Source: Xanthomonas indica (lineage in GTDB: Bacteria; Pseudomonadota; Gammaproteobacteria; Xanthomonadales; Xanthomonadaceae). Taken from it: 64,000 bases of DNA. Location of the stretch: positions 4,200,501 to 4,264,500 of the forward strand of contig NZ_CP131914.1 in NCBI RefSeq assembly GCF_040529045.1, given 5' to 3'. The stretch's first letter is position 1. Each line of letters begins with the position of its first letter. Shown one piece after another: positions 35,144 through 44,172 of this stretch. The notes under the pieces are model-generated. The model saw only the letters and a list, made by a program, of their open reading frames with translations. It was not told the DNA's origin and did not search any database. Both the position numbers and the translations under genes were made by a program.

Positions 35144-36103
35144 ATGGCCATCTACGACAACATCCTCGACACCATCGGCCACACCCCGATCGTCAAGCTG
35201 CAGCGCCTGGCGCCGGCGCACGTGGACCTGTACGTCAAGGTCGAGGCCTTCAATCCCGGCGGCTCGGTCAAGGACCGCCTGGCCCTGGCGATCGTGCTCG
35301 ACGCCGAGGCGCGCGGCCTGCTCAAGCCCGGCGACACCATCGTCGAGGCGACCTCCGGCAACACCGGCGTGGCCCTGGCGATGGTTGCTGCCGCGCGCGG
35401 CTACAAGTTCGTGGCGACGATGGTGGAGACCTTCTCGATCGAGCGCCGCAAGCTGATGCGCGCCTACGGCGCCAAGGTCATCCTGACCCCGGCCGCCGAG
35501 CGCGGCAGCGGCATGGTGCGCAAGGCCGAGGAACTGGCCAAGCAGCACGGCTGGTTCCTGGCCCGGCAGTTCGCCAACCCGGCCAACCCGGCCTATCACC
35601 GCAGCACCACCGCCGCGGAGATCCTGCGCGATTTCGCCGGCCGCCGGCTCGACCACTTCGTCAGCGGCTGGGGCACCGGCGGCACCCTCACCGGCGTCGG
35701 CGAAGTGCTGCGCCTGGCCCGTCCGGAAGTCCGCATCACCGCCACCGAACCGGCTGGCGCGGCCCTGCTGCAGGGCCAGGAGTGGAAGCCGCACAAGATC
35801 CAGGGCTGGACCCCGGACTTCGTGCCCGACGTGCTCAACCGCGAGGTCTACGACGAAGTGCTGAGCGTGGAGGACACCGACGCCATCACGGTCTCGCGCC
35901 GCCTCGCCGCCGAGGAAGGCATCTTCACCGGCATCTCCGGCGGCGGCACCGTCGCCACCGCGCTGCGCGTGGCCGAGACCGCGGCGCCCGGCGCGGTGAT
36001 CCTGGCGATGCTACCCGATACCGGCGAGCGCTACTTCTCCACGCCGCTGTTCGCCGACATCAACGAAGGCAGCGACGACGACTGGCTGGCCGGCCTGCCG
36101 TAA
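35144..36103 (+). CDS. cysK: Cysteine synthase A (O-acetylserine sulfhydrylase)
   Basis: A 319-residue PLP enzyme of fold type II. The PLP-binding Lys is in NPGGSVKDRLA, the substrate loop in EATSGNTGVALA and the phosphate-binding loop in GWGTGGTLTGVGEVL. It combines O-acetylserine with sulfide from CysJI to form cysteine, closing the pathway encoded in the window. CysK/CysM discrimination is not certain by eye; the length and TPFxxDINEGSDDDW-like tail fit a CysK-type enzyme. It is the second gene of the cysG-cysK unit, after which a REP array begins. Confidence 0.94.
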   Translation: MAIYDNILDTIGHTPIVKLQRLAPAHVDLYVKVEAFNPGGSVKDRLALAIVLDAEARGLLKPGDTIVEATSGNTGVALAMVAAARGYKFVATMVETFSIERRKLMRAYGAKVILTPAAERGSGMVRKAEELAKQHGWFLARQFANPANPAYHRSTTAAEILRDFAGRRLDHFVSGWGTGGTLTGVGEVLRLARPEVRITATEPAGAALLQGQEWKPHKIQGWTPDFVPDVLNREVYDEVLSVEDTDAITVSRRLAAEEGIFTGISGGGTVATALRVAETAAPGAVILAMLPDTGERYFSTPLFADINEGSDDDWLAGLP

Positions 36104-36177
36104 GCGTCGTCGGGTCGTGGCGACGCGGGGAGGCAGCCGCGTCGCCACGCCGTTGCGGCACGTCCGCCGGAGGCACG

Positions 36178-36676
36178 GCAGGGTCGACTTCGGTCCCAAC
36201 GCACTGCGCCATCGGAACGCGCACCGCTTCGCTCGTCGCGGCTGAAGCCGCTCCCACAGGGGCTGGCGGCAAGCTGGCTAGGGCACTGTGGGAGGGACTT
36301 CAGTCCCGACGCACTACGCCATCGGAGCGCGTACCGCTTCGCTCGTCGCGGCTGAAGCGGCTCCTACCGAGACTTGCGGCAAGCTGGCTGGGGCACTGTG
36401 GGAGGGACTTCAGTGCCGATGCAATCCGCCATCGGAACGCGCATCGCTTCGCTCGTCGCGGCTGAAGCCGCTCCTACGGAGTCTTGCGGCAAGCTGGCTG
36501 GGGCACTGTGGGAGGGACTTCAGTCCCGACGCATTGCGCCATCCGAAAGCGCACCGCTTCGCTCGTCGCGGCTGAAGCCGCTCCTACAGGGGCTTGCGGC
36601 AAGCTGGCTACGACACTGTGGGAGGGACTTCAGTCCCGACGCACTGCGCCATTCGAGAGTGCACCGCTTCGCTCGA
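36178..36676. repeat. Tandem array of a 110-bp composite REP unit (4.5 copies)
   Basis: The marker TGTGGGAGGG occurs at 36288, 36398, 36508 and 36618, exactly 110 bases apart, with a decayed copy before and a partial one after. Each unit holds a GGAGGGACTTCAGTCCCGAC motif, a conserved linker (GCACCGCTTCGCTC), the GTCGCGGCTGAAGCCGCTCC-TAC GTAG-type motif and a second linker (GCGGCAAGCTGGCT). It lies between the convergent cysK and xdhC genes. Confidence 0.92.
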
Positions 36677-36684
36677 TTGCGCCG

Positions 36685-37746
36685 TTATCGCGCAGCGAGC
36701 GCGGACTGCAATGGCAGCGACGCGGCGTCCCCCACGGGCGGACGACGCTGCGCGTCCAGCGCCGACATGCACTGCAGCAATTGCGCGGCTACCGCGATCG
36801 CGATCACCGCCGGTGCCTTGCCCTCGATCCCGGGCAGGCCGATCGGGCAGGTCAGCCGCGTCTGCGCAGCCGTGCCCAGGCCGTCGTGGCGCAGCCGCGA
36901 CAGGAACCGCGCGCGCTTGGAAGCCGAGCCGATCAGGCCGACAAAGCCGGCACGGCCGGCCAGCGCCTCCGCGGTGAGCCGGTAATCCAGCGCGTGATCG
37001 TGGGTCAGGATCAGCAGCATCGCGTCGGTGGGCGCGTTGCGGGCACGCGCGAGCAATGCGGCTTCATCCAGGTGCGCTGCACCGGCAGCGGTGGCCAAGT
37101 CCGCGCGCGGATCGACCCAGTCCAGCGCGAACGGCAGCTCGCGCAACGCACGCGCGATGGCGATGCCGACGTGCCCGGCACCGAACAGGAGCAGCGGCGT
37201 GCGTGGTGGGCCGATCGCCTGCCGCAGCAGCGCGCCGGCCGCGGGCGCCGGCGCACGCAGCGATAGCGACTGCGGCGGCGCGTCGTCGATGGCGTGCGCG
37301 ATGCCGTCCACCTGCAACCGGGTCGACAGCGTGCGTCCCAGCGTCGCCTGCCGCAGCCAGTCGCGGTGCGCCGGATCCAGCCGCTCCAGCAACAGGCGCA
37401 CGCGGCCGCCGCAACACTGGCCGAGCAGGTCGTCGGCGCGGGCCTGCGCCGCGCAGTCCGCACATTGGCCGCTGCAGGGCGCCGCACGCGCCGGCGCCGC
37501 CGCACCCAGCGTGTAGTCCTGCACCTGCCAACTGCCCGGCGGCTGCGCCAGCAGGTCGCGCGCCAGCGCACAGGCGCGCCATTCGAGCACGCCGCCGCCG
37601 ATGGTGCCGATGCTGCCGTCGGCGCTCACCAGCATGCGCGTGCCGGCCTCGCGCGGGGTCGAGCCGGCCGTGGCCAGCACGGTGATCAGCGCGGTCGCGC
37701 CGCGCGCCAGCGCCGCTTCGGCGTGCAGGCTCCAGTCAGCGCGCAT
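36685..37746 (-). CDS. xdhC: Xanthine dehydrogenase accessory protein XdhC
   Basis: A 353-residue XdhC. The N-terminal CoxI-type domain has TVLATAGSTPREAGTRMLVS and GTIGGGVLEWRA, a CCGG motif occurs in LLGQCCGGRVRLLLERL, and the C-terminal Rossmann part has LLFGAGHVGIAIARAL and GLIGSASKRARFLSRL. XdhC binds and sulfurates the molybdenum cofactor and inserts it into XdhB. It is the last gene of the ten-gene purine operon, overlapping xdhB by 11 bases. Confidence 0.95.
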   Translation of the reverse strand: MRADWSLHAEAALARGATALITVLATAGSTPREAGTRMLVSADGSIGTIGGGVLEWRACALARDLLAQPPGSWQVQDYTLGAAAPARAAPCSGQCADCAAQARADDLLGQCCGGRVRLLLERLDPAHRDWLRQATLGRTLSTRLQVDGIAHAIDDAPPQSLSLRAPAPAAGALLRQAIGPPRTPLLLFGAGHVGIAIARALRELPFALDWVDPRADLATAAGAAHLDEAALLARARNAPTDAMLLILTHDHALDYRLTAEALAGRAGFVGLIGSASKRARFLSRLRHDGLGTAAQTRLTCPIGLPGIEGKAPAVIAIAVAAQLLQCMSALDAQRRPPVGDAASLPLQSALAAR

Positions 37747-40069
37747 CGGCGCGCCGTGCCGCGATCGCGGCCAGGATGCGTTCCGGGGTGGCCGGCGCGT
37801 CCAGGGCCGGCACGCCGTTGCCCGGCGCCGCCGCGGCCACCGCCTGGGTCAGCGCCGAGAACACCGAGATCGCCAGCATCAACGGCGGCTCGCCGACCGC
37901 CTTGGAACGGTGGATGGTCGGTTCGTCGTTGCGTCCGCCGTCCCACAGGTCGATCCGCACGCGCGCCGGGCGATCCCCCGCGGTGGGAATCTTGTACGTG
38001 GACGGTGCATGGGTGAGCAGCCGGCCATCTGCGTCGTAGACCAGTTCCTCGGTGGTCAGCCAGCCCATGCCCTGGACGAAGCCGCCCTCGACCTGGCCCA
38101 GGTCGATCGCCGGGTTCAGCGAGCGGCCGACGTCGTGCAACACGTCCACCGCCAGCACCTTGTGCTCGCCGGTCAGGGTGTCGATCACCACTTCGCTCAG
38201 CGCCGCGCCGTAGGCGAAGTAGTAGAACGGGCGGCCGCGGTGGCTGGCGCGGTCGTAGTGGATCTTCGGCGTGGCGTAGTAGCCGCTGGCGGCCAGCGAG
38301 ATGCGCGCCATGTGCGCCTGCCGGCACAGCGCGCCGAAGTCCAGCTCCAGGCTACCGGCGACGACCTTGCCGTCGGCGAAGCGCACCTGCGCCGGCGTCA
38401 CGCCGCCGCGCTCGGCCGCCAGCGCGGCCAGGCGCGCGCGGATCTCGCTGGCCGCGTTGTACGCCGCCATGCCGTTGAGGTCGGTGCCGGAAGACGCCGC
38501 AGTGGCCGAGGTGTTGGGCACCTTGTCGGTGCGCGTGGCGGTGATGCGCACGCATGCGGTGTCGATGCCGAACACATCGGCGACGATCTGCGCGACCTTG
38601 ATCATCAGCCCCTGGCCCATCTCGGTGCCGCCGTGGTTGAGCTGCACCGAGCCGTCGGCATAGACCAGCACCAGCGCACCGGCCTGGTTGAGATGGGTGG
38701 TGGTGAAGCTGATGCCGAACTTCACCGGGGTCAGCGCCAGGCCCTTCTTCAGCACGCGGTGGCGCGCGTTGAACGCCGCCACCGCCGCCTGTCGCGCGGC
38801 GTAGCCGGTGCGCGCGGCCAGTTCCTCGATCAGCGCCGGCGCGACGTTGTCTTCCACGGTCATGCCGTACGGGGTGACGTTGTGGTGCGGCGCCGCGTAC
38901 AGGTTGGCCCGGCGCACCGCCAGCGCATCGCGGCCCAGCGCGGCGGCGACCGCGTCCAGCACGCGTTCGATCGCCAGCATGCCCTGCGGCCCGCCGAAGC
39001 CGCGGAACGCGGTGTTGGACACGGTGTGGGTGCGCAAGCGGTGCGAGACGATCTCCACCACCGGCAGCCAGTAGCAGTTGTCGGCATGGAACATCGCGCG
39101 GTCGTTGATCGCCAGCGACAGGTCGGTGGTGGCGCCGCAGCGCGAGGCCAGGTCCAGGCGCAGCGCCAGCAGGCGGCCGTCGTCGTCGAAGCCGACCTGG
39201 TAGTCGACCTGGAAGTCGTGGCGCTTGCCGGTGATGCGCATGTCGTCGTCGCGGTCGTAGCGCAGCTTGGCCGGGCGGCCGGTCAGCGCGGCGACCAGCG
39301 CGCAGGCCGCCGCTGGCGCCGCCGCCTGGGTCTCCTTGCCGCCGAACGCGCCGCCCATGCGTCGCACTTCCACGGTCACATCGGCGCTGTCCAGGCCGAG
39401 CAGCGCCGCGATCAGGTGCTGCACCTCGCTCGGATGCTGGGTCGAGGACAGCACGTGCAACTGGCCCTGTTCGCCGGGCAGGGCCACGGCGATCTGTCCT
39501 TCCAGGTAGAAATGCTCCTGCCCGCCGATCTCCAGCGCACCGCTGCAGCGGCGCGGCGCCGCCGCCAGGGCGGCATCGACGTCGCCGCCGCGGGCCATGC
39601 GCTGCGCCGGCTCCAGCACCGCGCCAGCGGCGCGGGCCTCGGCGATGGTCGGCAGCGCCGGCAACGGCGCGTACTCGACCCGCGCCAGGCGCGCCGCGCG
39701 CCGCGCCGCGGCCTGGCTGTCGGCGGCCACCACGAACAACGGTTGGCCGTGGTAGAGCACGGTGTCGCCGGCGAACAACGGATCGTCGTGCGCGACCGGG
39801 GCGACATTGTTCTCGCCGGGAATGTCGGCGGCGGCGAATACCGCCACCACGCCGGGTGCCGCGCGCACCGGCGCCAGGTCCAGGCGCAGCAGCCGCGCAT
39901 GCGGGTGGTCGCTGAGGCCGAACGCCAGGTGCAGCATGCCGGGCGGTTCCGGCAGGTCGTCGATGTAGCGCGCCTGGCCGCTGACGTGCGCCGGCGCGCT
40001 GTCGTGGCGCAGCGCGCGGTGCACCTGCGAGGACGCAGCGGCGGTAGCGGCGATCGGACCGTCAGCCAT
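37736..40069 (-). CDS. xdhB: Xanthine dehydrogenase, molybdopterin-binding subunit
   Basis: A 777-residue molybdenum hydroxylase large subunit. Motifs include RRMGGAFGGKETQA, TAFRGFGGPQGMLAIE, HGGTEMGQGLMIK for cofactor and substrate binding, and QVEGGFVQGMGWLTTEEL, containing the catalytic Glu that activates water. It oxidises hypoxanthine and xanthine to urate, with electrons passing to XdhA iron-sulfur clusters and FAD. The N-terminus SQVHRALRHDSAPAHVSGQA is typical of bacterial XdhB. It overlaps xdhA by 8 bases and xdhC by 11 bases. Confidence 0.96.
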   Translation of the reverse strand: MADGPIAATAAASSQVHRALRHDSAPAHVSGQARYIDDLPEPPGMLHLAFGLSDHPHARLLRLDLAPVRAAPGVVAVFAAADIPGENNVAPVAHDDPLFAGDTVLYHGQPLFVVAADSQAAARRAARLARVEYAPLPALPTIAEARAAGAVLEPAQRMARGGDVDAALAAAPRRCSGALEIGGQEHFYLEGQIAVALPGEQGQLHVLSSTQHPSEVQHLIAALLGLDSADVTVEVRRMGGAFGGKETQAAAPAAACALVAALTGRPAKLRYDRDDDMRITGKRHDFQVDYQVGFDDDGRLLALRLDLASRCGATTDLSLAINDRAMFHADNCYWLPVVEIVSHRLRTHTVSNTAFRGFGGPQGMLAIERVLDAVAAALGRDALAVRRANLYAAPHHNVTPYGMTVEDNVAPALIEELAARTGYAARQAAVAAFNARHRVLKKGLALTPVKFGISFTTTHLNQAGALVLVYADGSVQLNHGGTEMGQGLMIKVAQIVADVFGIDTACVRITATRTDKVPNTSATAASSGTDLNGMAAYNAASEIRARLAALAAERGGVTPAQVRFADGKVVAGSLELDFGALCRQAHMARISLAASGYYATPKIHYDRASHRGRPFYYFAYGAALSEVVIDTLTGEHKVLAVDVLHDVGRSLNPAIDLGQVEGGFVQGMGWLTTEELVYDADGRLLTHAPSTYKIPTAGDRPARVRIDLWDGGRNDEPTIHRSKAVGEPPLMLAISVFSALTQAVAAAAPGNGVPALDAPATPERILAAIAARRADAR

Positions 40070-41534
40070 CGGCCAGCTCCAGCACCGACAGCGGCTCGTG
40101 CGGATGCGCGTGCCCGATCCACACCCGCCGCAGCAGGTTCGCCGCGACCGCCAGGCGGTACCCGGCCGAGCCGCGCACGTCGCTGAGCGGGCGGAAGTCC
40201 TGCGCCAGCGCCGCGGCGGCGGCCTCGACCGTGGCCACGCTCCACGGCTGCCCGAGCAGGGCCTGCTCGGCGCCGCGCGCGCGTTGCGGCGTGCCGGCCA
40301 TGCCGCCGAAGGCGATGCGCGCCTGGCGCACCGTGCCGTCGACGATGCGCAACGCGAACGCGCCGCAAACCGCGGAGATGTCGCTGTCGAAGCGCTTGCT
40401 CAGCTTGTCGACGCGGTACAGCAGGTCCGCAGGCGGCCGCGGCACGTCCACGTACTCGACGAACTCGCCTGGCCGCAGCGCCTGGCGGCCGTAGGCCAGG
40501 AAGAAGTCCTCCAGCGGCAACGTGCGCCGCACGTCGCCGCGGCGCAGGGTGACGCTGGCGCCGAGCGCGATCAGCGCCGGCGGCATGTCGCCGATCGGCG
40601 AGCCGTTGGCGATGTTGCCGCCGATGGTGCCGGCATTGCGCACCTGGGTGCCGCCGATGCGCCGCAACAGCTCGCCCAGCGCCGGGTGCAGCGCCGCCAG
40701 CGCGGCCTGCGCCTCGCTGTAGCGTACGCAGGCGCCGATGCGCAGCCCGTCCGCCGTCTCCTGCAGCCGGCGCAGTTCGGGGATGTCGCCGATGAACACC
40801 ACGTCGTCGAGCACACGCTGCTGCTTGGTCACCCACAGGCCGACATCGGTCGCGCCGGCGACCAGGCGCGCCTCGGGCCGCTGCAGCAGCAAGGCCGCAA
40901 GCGCGTCGGCGCTGCGCGGCGCGGTGGCACGGCGCGCGCGCCCGGTCGTGGCATCGGCATGGGGCTGCGCCAGCGCGGCGGTGCGACGCAGCGCGCGCAG
41001 GCCGGCGAGGGTGGCCGCATCGTCGCGCGGCGCCGGCGGCACCGCCGCGCCGGCCTCCAGGATCGGGCCATAGCCGGTGCAGCGGCACAGGTTGCCGGCA
41101 AGCACATCGGCCAGGGCCGCCTGGCCAGTGCCGAGCGCGCCGATGCTGCGCGCGTACAGCGACATCACGAAGCCGGGCGTGCAGAAGCCGCACTGCGAAC
41201 CGTGGCGCTGCACCAGTTCCTGCTGCACGGCATGCAGCGCGCCGCCGGCCGCCAGGCTTTCCACCGTCAGCAGCGCCTTGCCGTCGAGCATCGGCACGAA
41301 CAGGATGCAGGCATTGAGCGCACGCCAGCGCACCCGCTCGTCGCCCTCGGCACCCTCGCCATCGGTGAGTTCACCGACCAGGACCGTGCACGCCCCGCAA
41401 TCGCCTTCGGCGCAGCCTTCCTTGCTGCCGGTGCGGCCAAGCCGGTAGCGCAGCAGGTCGAGCACGCTGGCGGTCGGATCCGCCGCGTCCAGTTCCATCG
41501 CCTGTCCGTCGAGCAGGAAGCGCACCGTGTCCAT
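40062..41534 (-). CDS. xdhA: Xanthine dehydrogenase, iron-sulfur/FAD small subunit
   Basis: A 490-residue subunit. Plant-type [2Fe-2S] ligands lie in GSKEGCAEGDCGACTVLV and NACILF, the second cluster in QCGFCTPGFV and NLCRCTGYGPI, and the FAD-binding CO-dehydrogenase-type domain from about 195 (RLVAGATDVGLWV, AGTIGGNIANGSPIGD). It receives electrons from the molybdenum centre of XdhB and passes them to NAD. ATG 41534 gives the standard FLLDGQAMELDAADPTASVL beginning; the longer frame upstream is inside uraH. The start is 1 base from the uraH stop. Confidence 0.96.
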   Translation of the reverse strand: MDTVRFLLDGQAMELDAADPTASVLDLLRYRLGRTGSKEGCAEGDCGACTVLVGELTDGEGAEGDERVRWRALNACILFVPMLDGKALLTVESLAAGGALHAVQQELVQRHGSQCGFCTPGFVMSLYARSIGALGTGQAALADVLAGNLCRCTGYGPILEAGAAVPPAPRDDAATLAGLRALRRTAALAQPHADATTGRARRATAPRSADALAALLLQRPEARLVAGATDVGLWVTKQQRVLDDVVFIGDIPELRRLQETADGLRIGACVRYSEAQAALAALHPALGELLRRIGGTQVRNAGTIGGNIANGSPIGDMPPALIALGASVTLRRGDVRRTLPLEDFFLAYGRQALRPGEFVEYVDVPRPPADLLYRVDKLSKRFDSDISAVCGAFALRIVDGTVRQARIAFGGMAGTPQRARGAEQALLGQPWSVATVEAAAAALAQDFRPLSDVRGSAGYRLAVAANLLRRVWIGHAHPHEPLSVLELADG

Positions 41535-41535
41535 C

Positions 41536-41868
41536 TCAGCTGCCCCGGTAGGTGGAGTAGCCGAACGGCGAGACCAGCAGCGGCACGTGGCAATGCCCCG
41601 CATCCGCCAGGCCGAACGCGATCGGCACCACGTCCAGGAACGGCGGCTCGGGCAAGGCCACGCCGCCACCGCGAAAGTAATCGGCCACGGCAAATTCCAG
41701 CCGATAGCGCCCAGCGGCCAACTCCAGCGTGCGCAGCGCCGGACAGCGGCCGTCGGCATCGGTGACATCCTCATGCAGCAAGGCCTCGCCGGCGAACAGG
41801 CGCAGCGCCACGCCGGCCGCGGGCAGCCCGCGGCTCAGGTCCAGCACATGGGTCGACAGGCTGCTCAT
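41536..41868 (-). CDS. uraH: 5-Hydroxyisourate hydrolase (transthyretin-like)
   Basis: A 110-residue enzyme. It starts LSTHVLDLSRGLPAAGVALR, has the active-site His and Arg positions (STHVLD, GRYRLEF) and ends in the diagnostic YSTYRGS tetrapeptide context. It hydrolyses 5-hydroxyisourate to OHCU, the step after urate oxidation. The start is fixed by the ATGA overlap with the flavoprotein gene. It is cytoplasmic: no signal peptide is seen. Confidence 0.97.
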   Translation of the reverse strand: MSSLSTHVLDLSRGLPAAGVALRLFAGEALLHEDVTDADGRCPALRTLELAAGRYRLEFAVADYFRGGGVALPEPPFLDVVPIAFGLADAGHCHVPLLVSPFGYSTYRGS

Positions 41869-43307
41869 CCGACGGATTCCTCCAGGTGCGGCATCGGCCA
41901 TTGGCCGACGAATTCGGGTTCGGCGTAGTCCATGTACGCGGCAAGCATCGCCTCGCGCTCGTCCAGGAACAGTTGGTCGGCAACCGCCTTCACCAGCCGC
42001 GGCAACGCGTGCTTCAGCCCGGACAGCGCCGCCGCCGACAGGCCCAGGCTCAGCAGCGCCGAGTAGTTGAACGCGAACAGGCCATGCAGCGCCGCCGCGT
42101 GCGCCGGGGTGCGCGGCAGCAACTCGAAGCCCGGCCCCAGGTAGGGATGCGCATCCAGCAGCGGCAGTTCCTGTCCCGGCGGCGGGCGGTAGCGGTCGCG
42201 CCAGCGCGCGATGCCGTCGGCCACCGCCGCCAGTTCCGGGCGCAGCGCCGGGTCGGTGACCAGGCCGGTGGACAGCACCACGAAGTCGAACGGCAGGCGC
42301 CCGTGCGGCGTGGTCACCAGCACGCCGTCGGCGGTCTCGGCCACGTCCTGCCACGGGCTGCCCAGGTGCAGGTGGAAATTGGGCCAGGCCACGGCGCGTT
42401 CGAAGGTGTCGTTGGTCGGCGGCTGGTTGCGGCGGAAGAAGCTGGCCATCATCGCGTACTTGTCGGCGTCCGGCAGCGCGGCGAAGCGCGGGATGATGCC
42501 GCTGCGTTCCATGTGCCGGATCGGATTGACCCGCGGCAGCGCGTTGCGGCGCACGAACACGTGCACCTCGCCGACGCCGGCGGCCAGCGCGTGCTGGGCG
42601 TTGTCGAAGGCCGAGGCGCCACCGCCGAGGATGCCGATGCGGCGCCCGGCCAGCGCCGCGTAGTCGATCGCCTCGGAGGTGTGCGCGTAGCGCGCGCGGG
42701 CCAGCTTGCCGGCCACCAGCGACGGCACGTGCCATTGCCCACCGCCCTGGATGCCGGTGGCCAGCACCACCTTGCGCGCCAGCAGCGTGTCGCCGCTCTC
42801 CAGGTGCAGGCGCTGCAGGCGCCGGGTCGGCAGCGGTTCGATGCGCAGCAGCCGCGCCTGGTTGCGCACCGGCAGGCCGAGCACCTCGCGGTACCAGCGC
42901 AGGTAGTCCATCCAGTCCGCGCGCGGGATCTTGCCCAGCGCGTCCCAGGCGGCGGTGCCGTGCCGGGCTTCCCAGTAGGCGCGGAAGGTCAGCGACGGCA
43001 TGCCGAAGTCCAGCGCGCTCAGTTCCTTGGGCGTGCGCAGGGTGACCATCCGCGCATAGGTGACCCACGGCCCTTCCCGGCCGGCCGGGTTCTCGTCGAT
43101 CACCAGCAGGTTGGAGATGCGCTCGCGCAGCAGGCCGAAGGCCGCGCCCAGCCCGCTCTGGCCGCCGCCGACGATGACCACGTCGTAGACGTGCTCGCCG
43201 TCGTGCGACTGCACGCGGGTCCAGTCGGGCCCGCCGTGGCCGAGCCACTGCAGCTCGCGCGCGACCTGCGCCGACAGCGCCTGCAGCCCGCCTGCCGCGG
43301 CGCTCAC
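41865..43307 (-). CDS. Class-B-like flavoprotein monooxygenase, candidate urate-oxidising enzyme
   Basis: A 480-residue protein with two dinucleotide-binding motifs, an FAD fingerprint VVIVGGGQSGLGAAFG (about 43-58) and an NAD(P) fingerprint GILGGGASAFDNA (about 225-237), the layout of FMO/BVMO-type class B monooxygenases. LATGIQGGGQWHVP and VVLSTGLVTDP are the typical FAD-contact strands. It is embedded between uraD and uraH with 4-base overlaps on both sides (GTGA and ATGA). The operon has every enzyme from xanthine to oxalurate except one turning urate into 5-hydroxyisourate: no uricase and no HpxO-type hydroxylase is present. It is therefore inferred to fill that step. GTG 43307 is the chosen start because it is coupled to uraD. 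Confidence 0.85.
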   Translation of the reverse strand: MSAAAGGLQALSAQVARELQWLGHGGPDWTRVQSHDGEHVYDVVIVGGGQSGLGAAFGLLRERISNLLVIDENPAGREGPWVTYARMVTLRTPKELSALDFGMPSLTFRAYWEARHGTAAWDALGKIPRADWMDYLRWYREVLGLPVRNQARLLRIEPLPTRRLQRLHLESGDTLLARKVVLATGIQGGGQWHVPSLVAGKLARARYAHTSEAIDYAALAGRRIGILGGGASAFDNAQHALAAGVGEVHVFVRRNALPRVNPIRHMERSGIIPRFAALPDADKYAMMASFFRRNQPPTNDTFERAVAWPNFHLHLGSPWQDVAETADGVLVTTPHGRLPFDFVVLSTGLVTDPALRPELAAVADGIARWRDRYRPPPGQELPLLDAHPYLGPGFELLPRTPAHAAALHGLFAFNYSALLSLGLSAAALSGLKHALPRLVKAVADQLFLDEREAMLAAYMDYAEPEFVGQWPMPHLEESVG

Positions 43308-43795
43308 GACAGCGCCTCCAGGCGCAACCGCGCGATCTTGCCGATCTCGTCGAGGGCGGTGACGATCTCGGCCTCGCGCGTATTCGCCAGCCGCGCCTGC
43401 ATCGCGGCGAGGATGCCGGCCTTGTCGGTCAGGCGCACGCAGACCACGAACGGAAAATCGAAGCGCGCACGATAGGCGGCATTGAGCGCGTGGAAGCGCG
43501 CGAACTCCTCGGCGGTGAGGCGGTCCAGCCCGGCCTGCGCCTGCTCGGCGGCCGAGGCGGCGGTCAGGCGGCCGTCGATCGCGGCCTTGCCGGCCAGCTC
43601 CGGATGCGCGCGGATCAAGGCCAGTTGCTCCGCGACGCTGGCCGCGTGCAGCACCTGCAGCAGGCCGGCATGCAGATCGGCGAACGGGCGCTGCGCCGCG
43701 GCGCGCTGCACCACCCATGGCGAATGCTCGAACAACCCATGCAGGCGCGCGACGAACTCGACTTCGGGCAGCGCGTTCCAGTCGACGGCGCTCAT
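43304..43795 (-). CDS. uraD: OHCU decarboxylase
   Basis: A 163-residue protein with the OHCU-decarboxylase signature FEHSPWVVQRAAAQRPF (about 22-40) and the C-terminal FPFVVCVRLTDKAGILAAM plus EIVTALDEIGKIARLRL. It converts 2-oxo-4-hydroxy-4-carboxy-5-ureidoimidazoline to S-allantoin. Overlaps of 4 bases on both sides tie it to hpxZ and the flavoprotein gene. Confidence 0.95.
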   Translation of the reverse strand: MSAVDWNALPEVEFVARLHGLFEHSPWVVQRAAAQRPFADLHAGLLQVLHAASVAEQLALIRAHPELAGKAAIDGRLTAASAAEQAQAGLDRLTAEEFARFHALNAAYRARFDFPFVVCVRLTDKAGILAAMQARLANTREAEIVTALDEIGKIARLRLEALS

Positions 43796-44172
43796 GCGTG
43801 ATCCCCCTGCAGCGAGACGTGCGCCGACACCACCTTCCAGCCGTCGGCGAAGCGTACCCAGCTCTGGCTCTGGCGGCCGCGACGCGGGCTGCCGTGGCGC
43901 TGGAACTCGGCATCGGCGGTGGCGAAGTCGCGCCCGTAGGCAACGATCTGCACGCGCAGCAGCCGCCGTTGCGGCGAGCCGCCGCGGCCGCGGCGGAACG
44001 CGCGGATGGCGTCGGCGCCGTACAAGGCCTCGCCGACGCCGTAGCGCACCGTGGTCGGCGCATCGTGGAACAGCCGGTCCAGCGTGGCGACATCGTCGTC
44101 CATCAGCGCGCGCTCGTAGGCGGCGAACGCCGCCTGCACCTCGGCCAGGACCTCGGGCGCGTTGAGGATCAT
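43792..44172 (-). CDS. hpxZ: Oxalurate catabolism protein HpxZ (SnoaL/NTF2-like)
   Basis: A 126-residue NTF2-fold protein of the DUF3225/HpxZ group: VQAAFAAYERALMDDDVATLDRLFHD, TTVRYGVGEALYGADAIRAFR and ATADAEFQRHGSPRRGRQSQ are characteristic. In Klebsiella, hpxWXYZ is required to use oxalurate; the precise role of HpxZ is unknown, perhaps as a partner of the HpxXY amidase. Here it is embedded in the allantoin genes rather than next to hpxWXY. The start is set by ATGA overlap with puuE, and the stop overlaps uraD. Confidence 0.9.
   Translation of the reverse strand: MILNAPEVLAEVQAAFAAYERALMDDDVATLDRLFHDAPTTVRYGVGEALYGADAIRAFRRGRGGSPQRRLLRVQIVAYGRDFATADAEFQRHGSPRRGRQSQSWVRFADGWKVVSAHVSLQGDHA

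Noticed and set aside
36178-36676. CRISPR array
   Set aside because: The whole 110-bp unit repeats, not a short repeat with unique spacers, and no cas gene is near.
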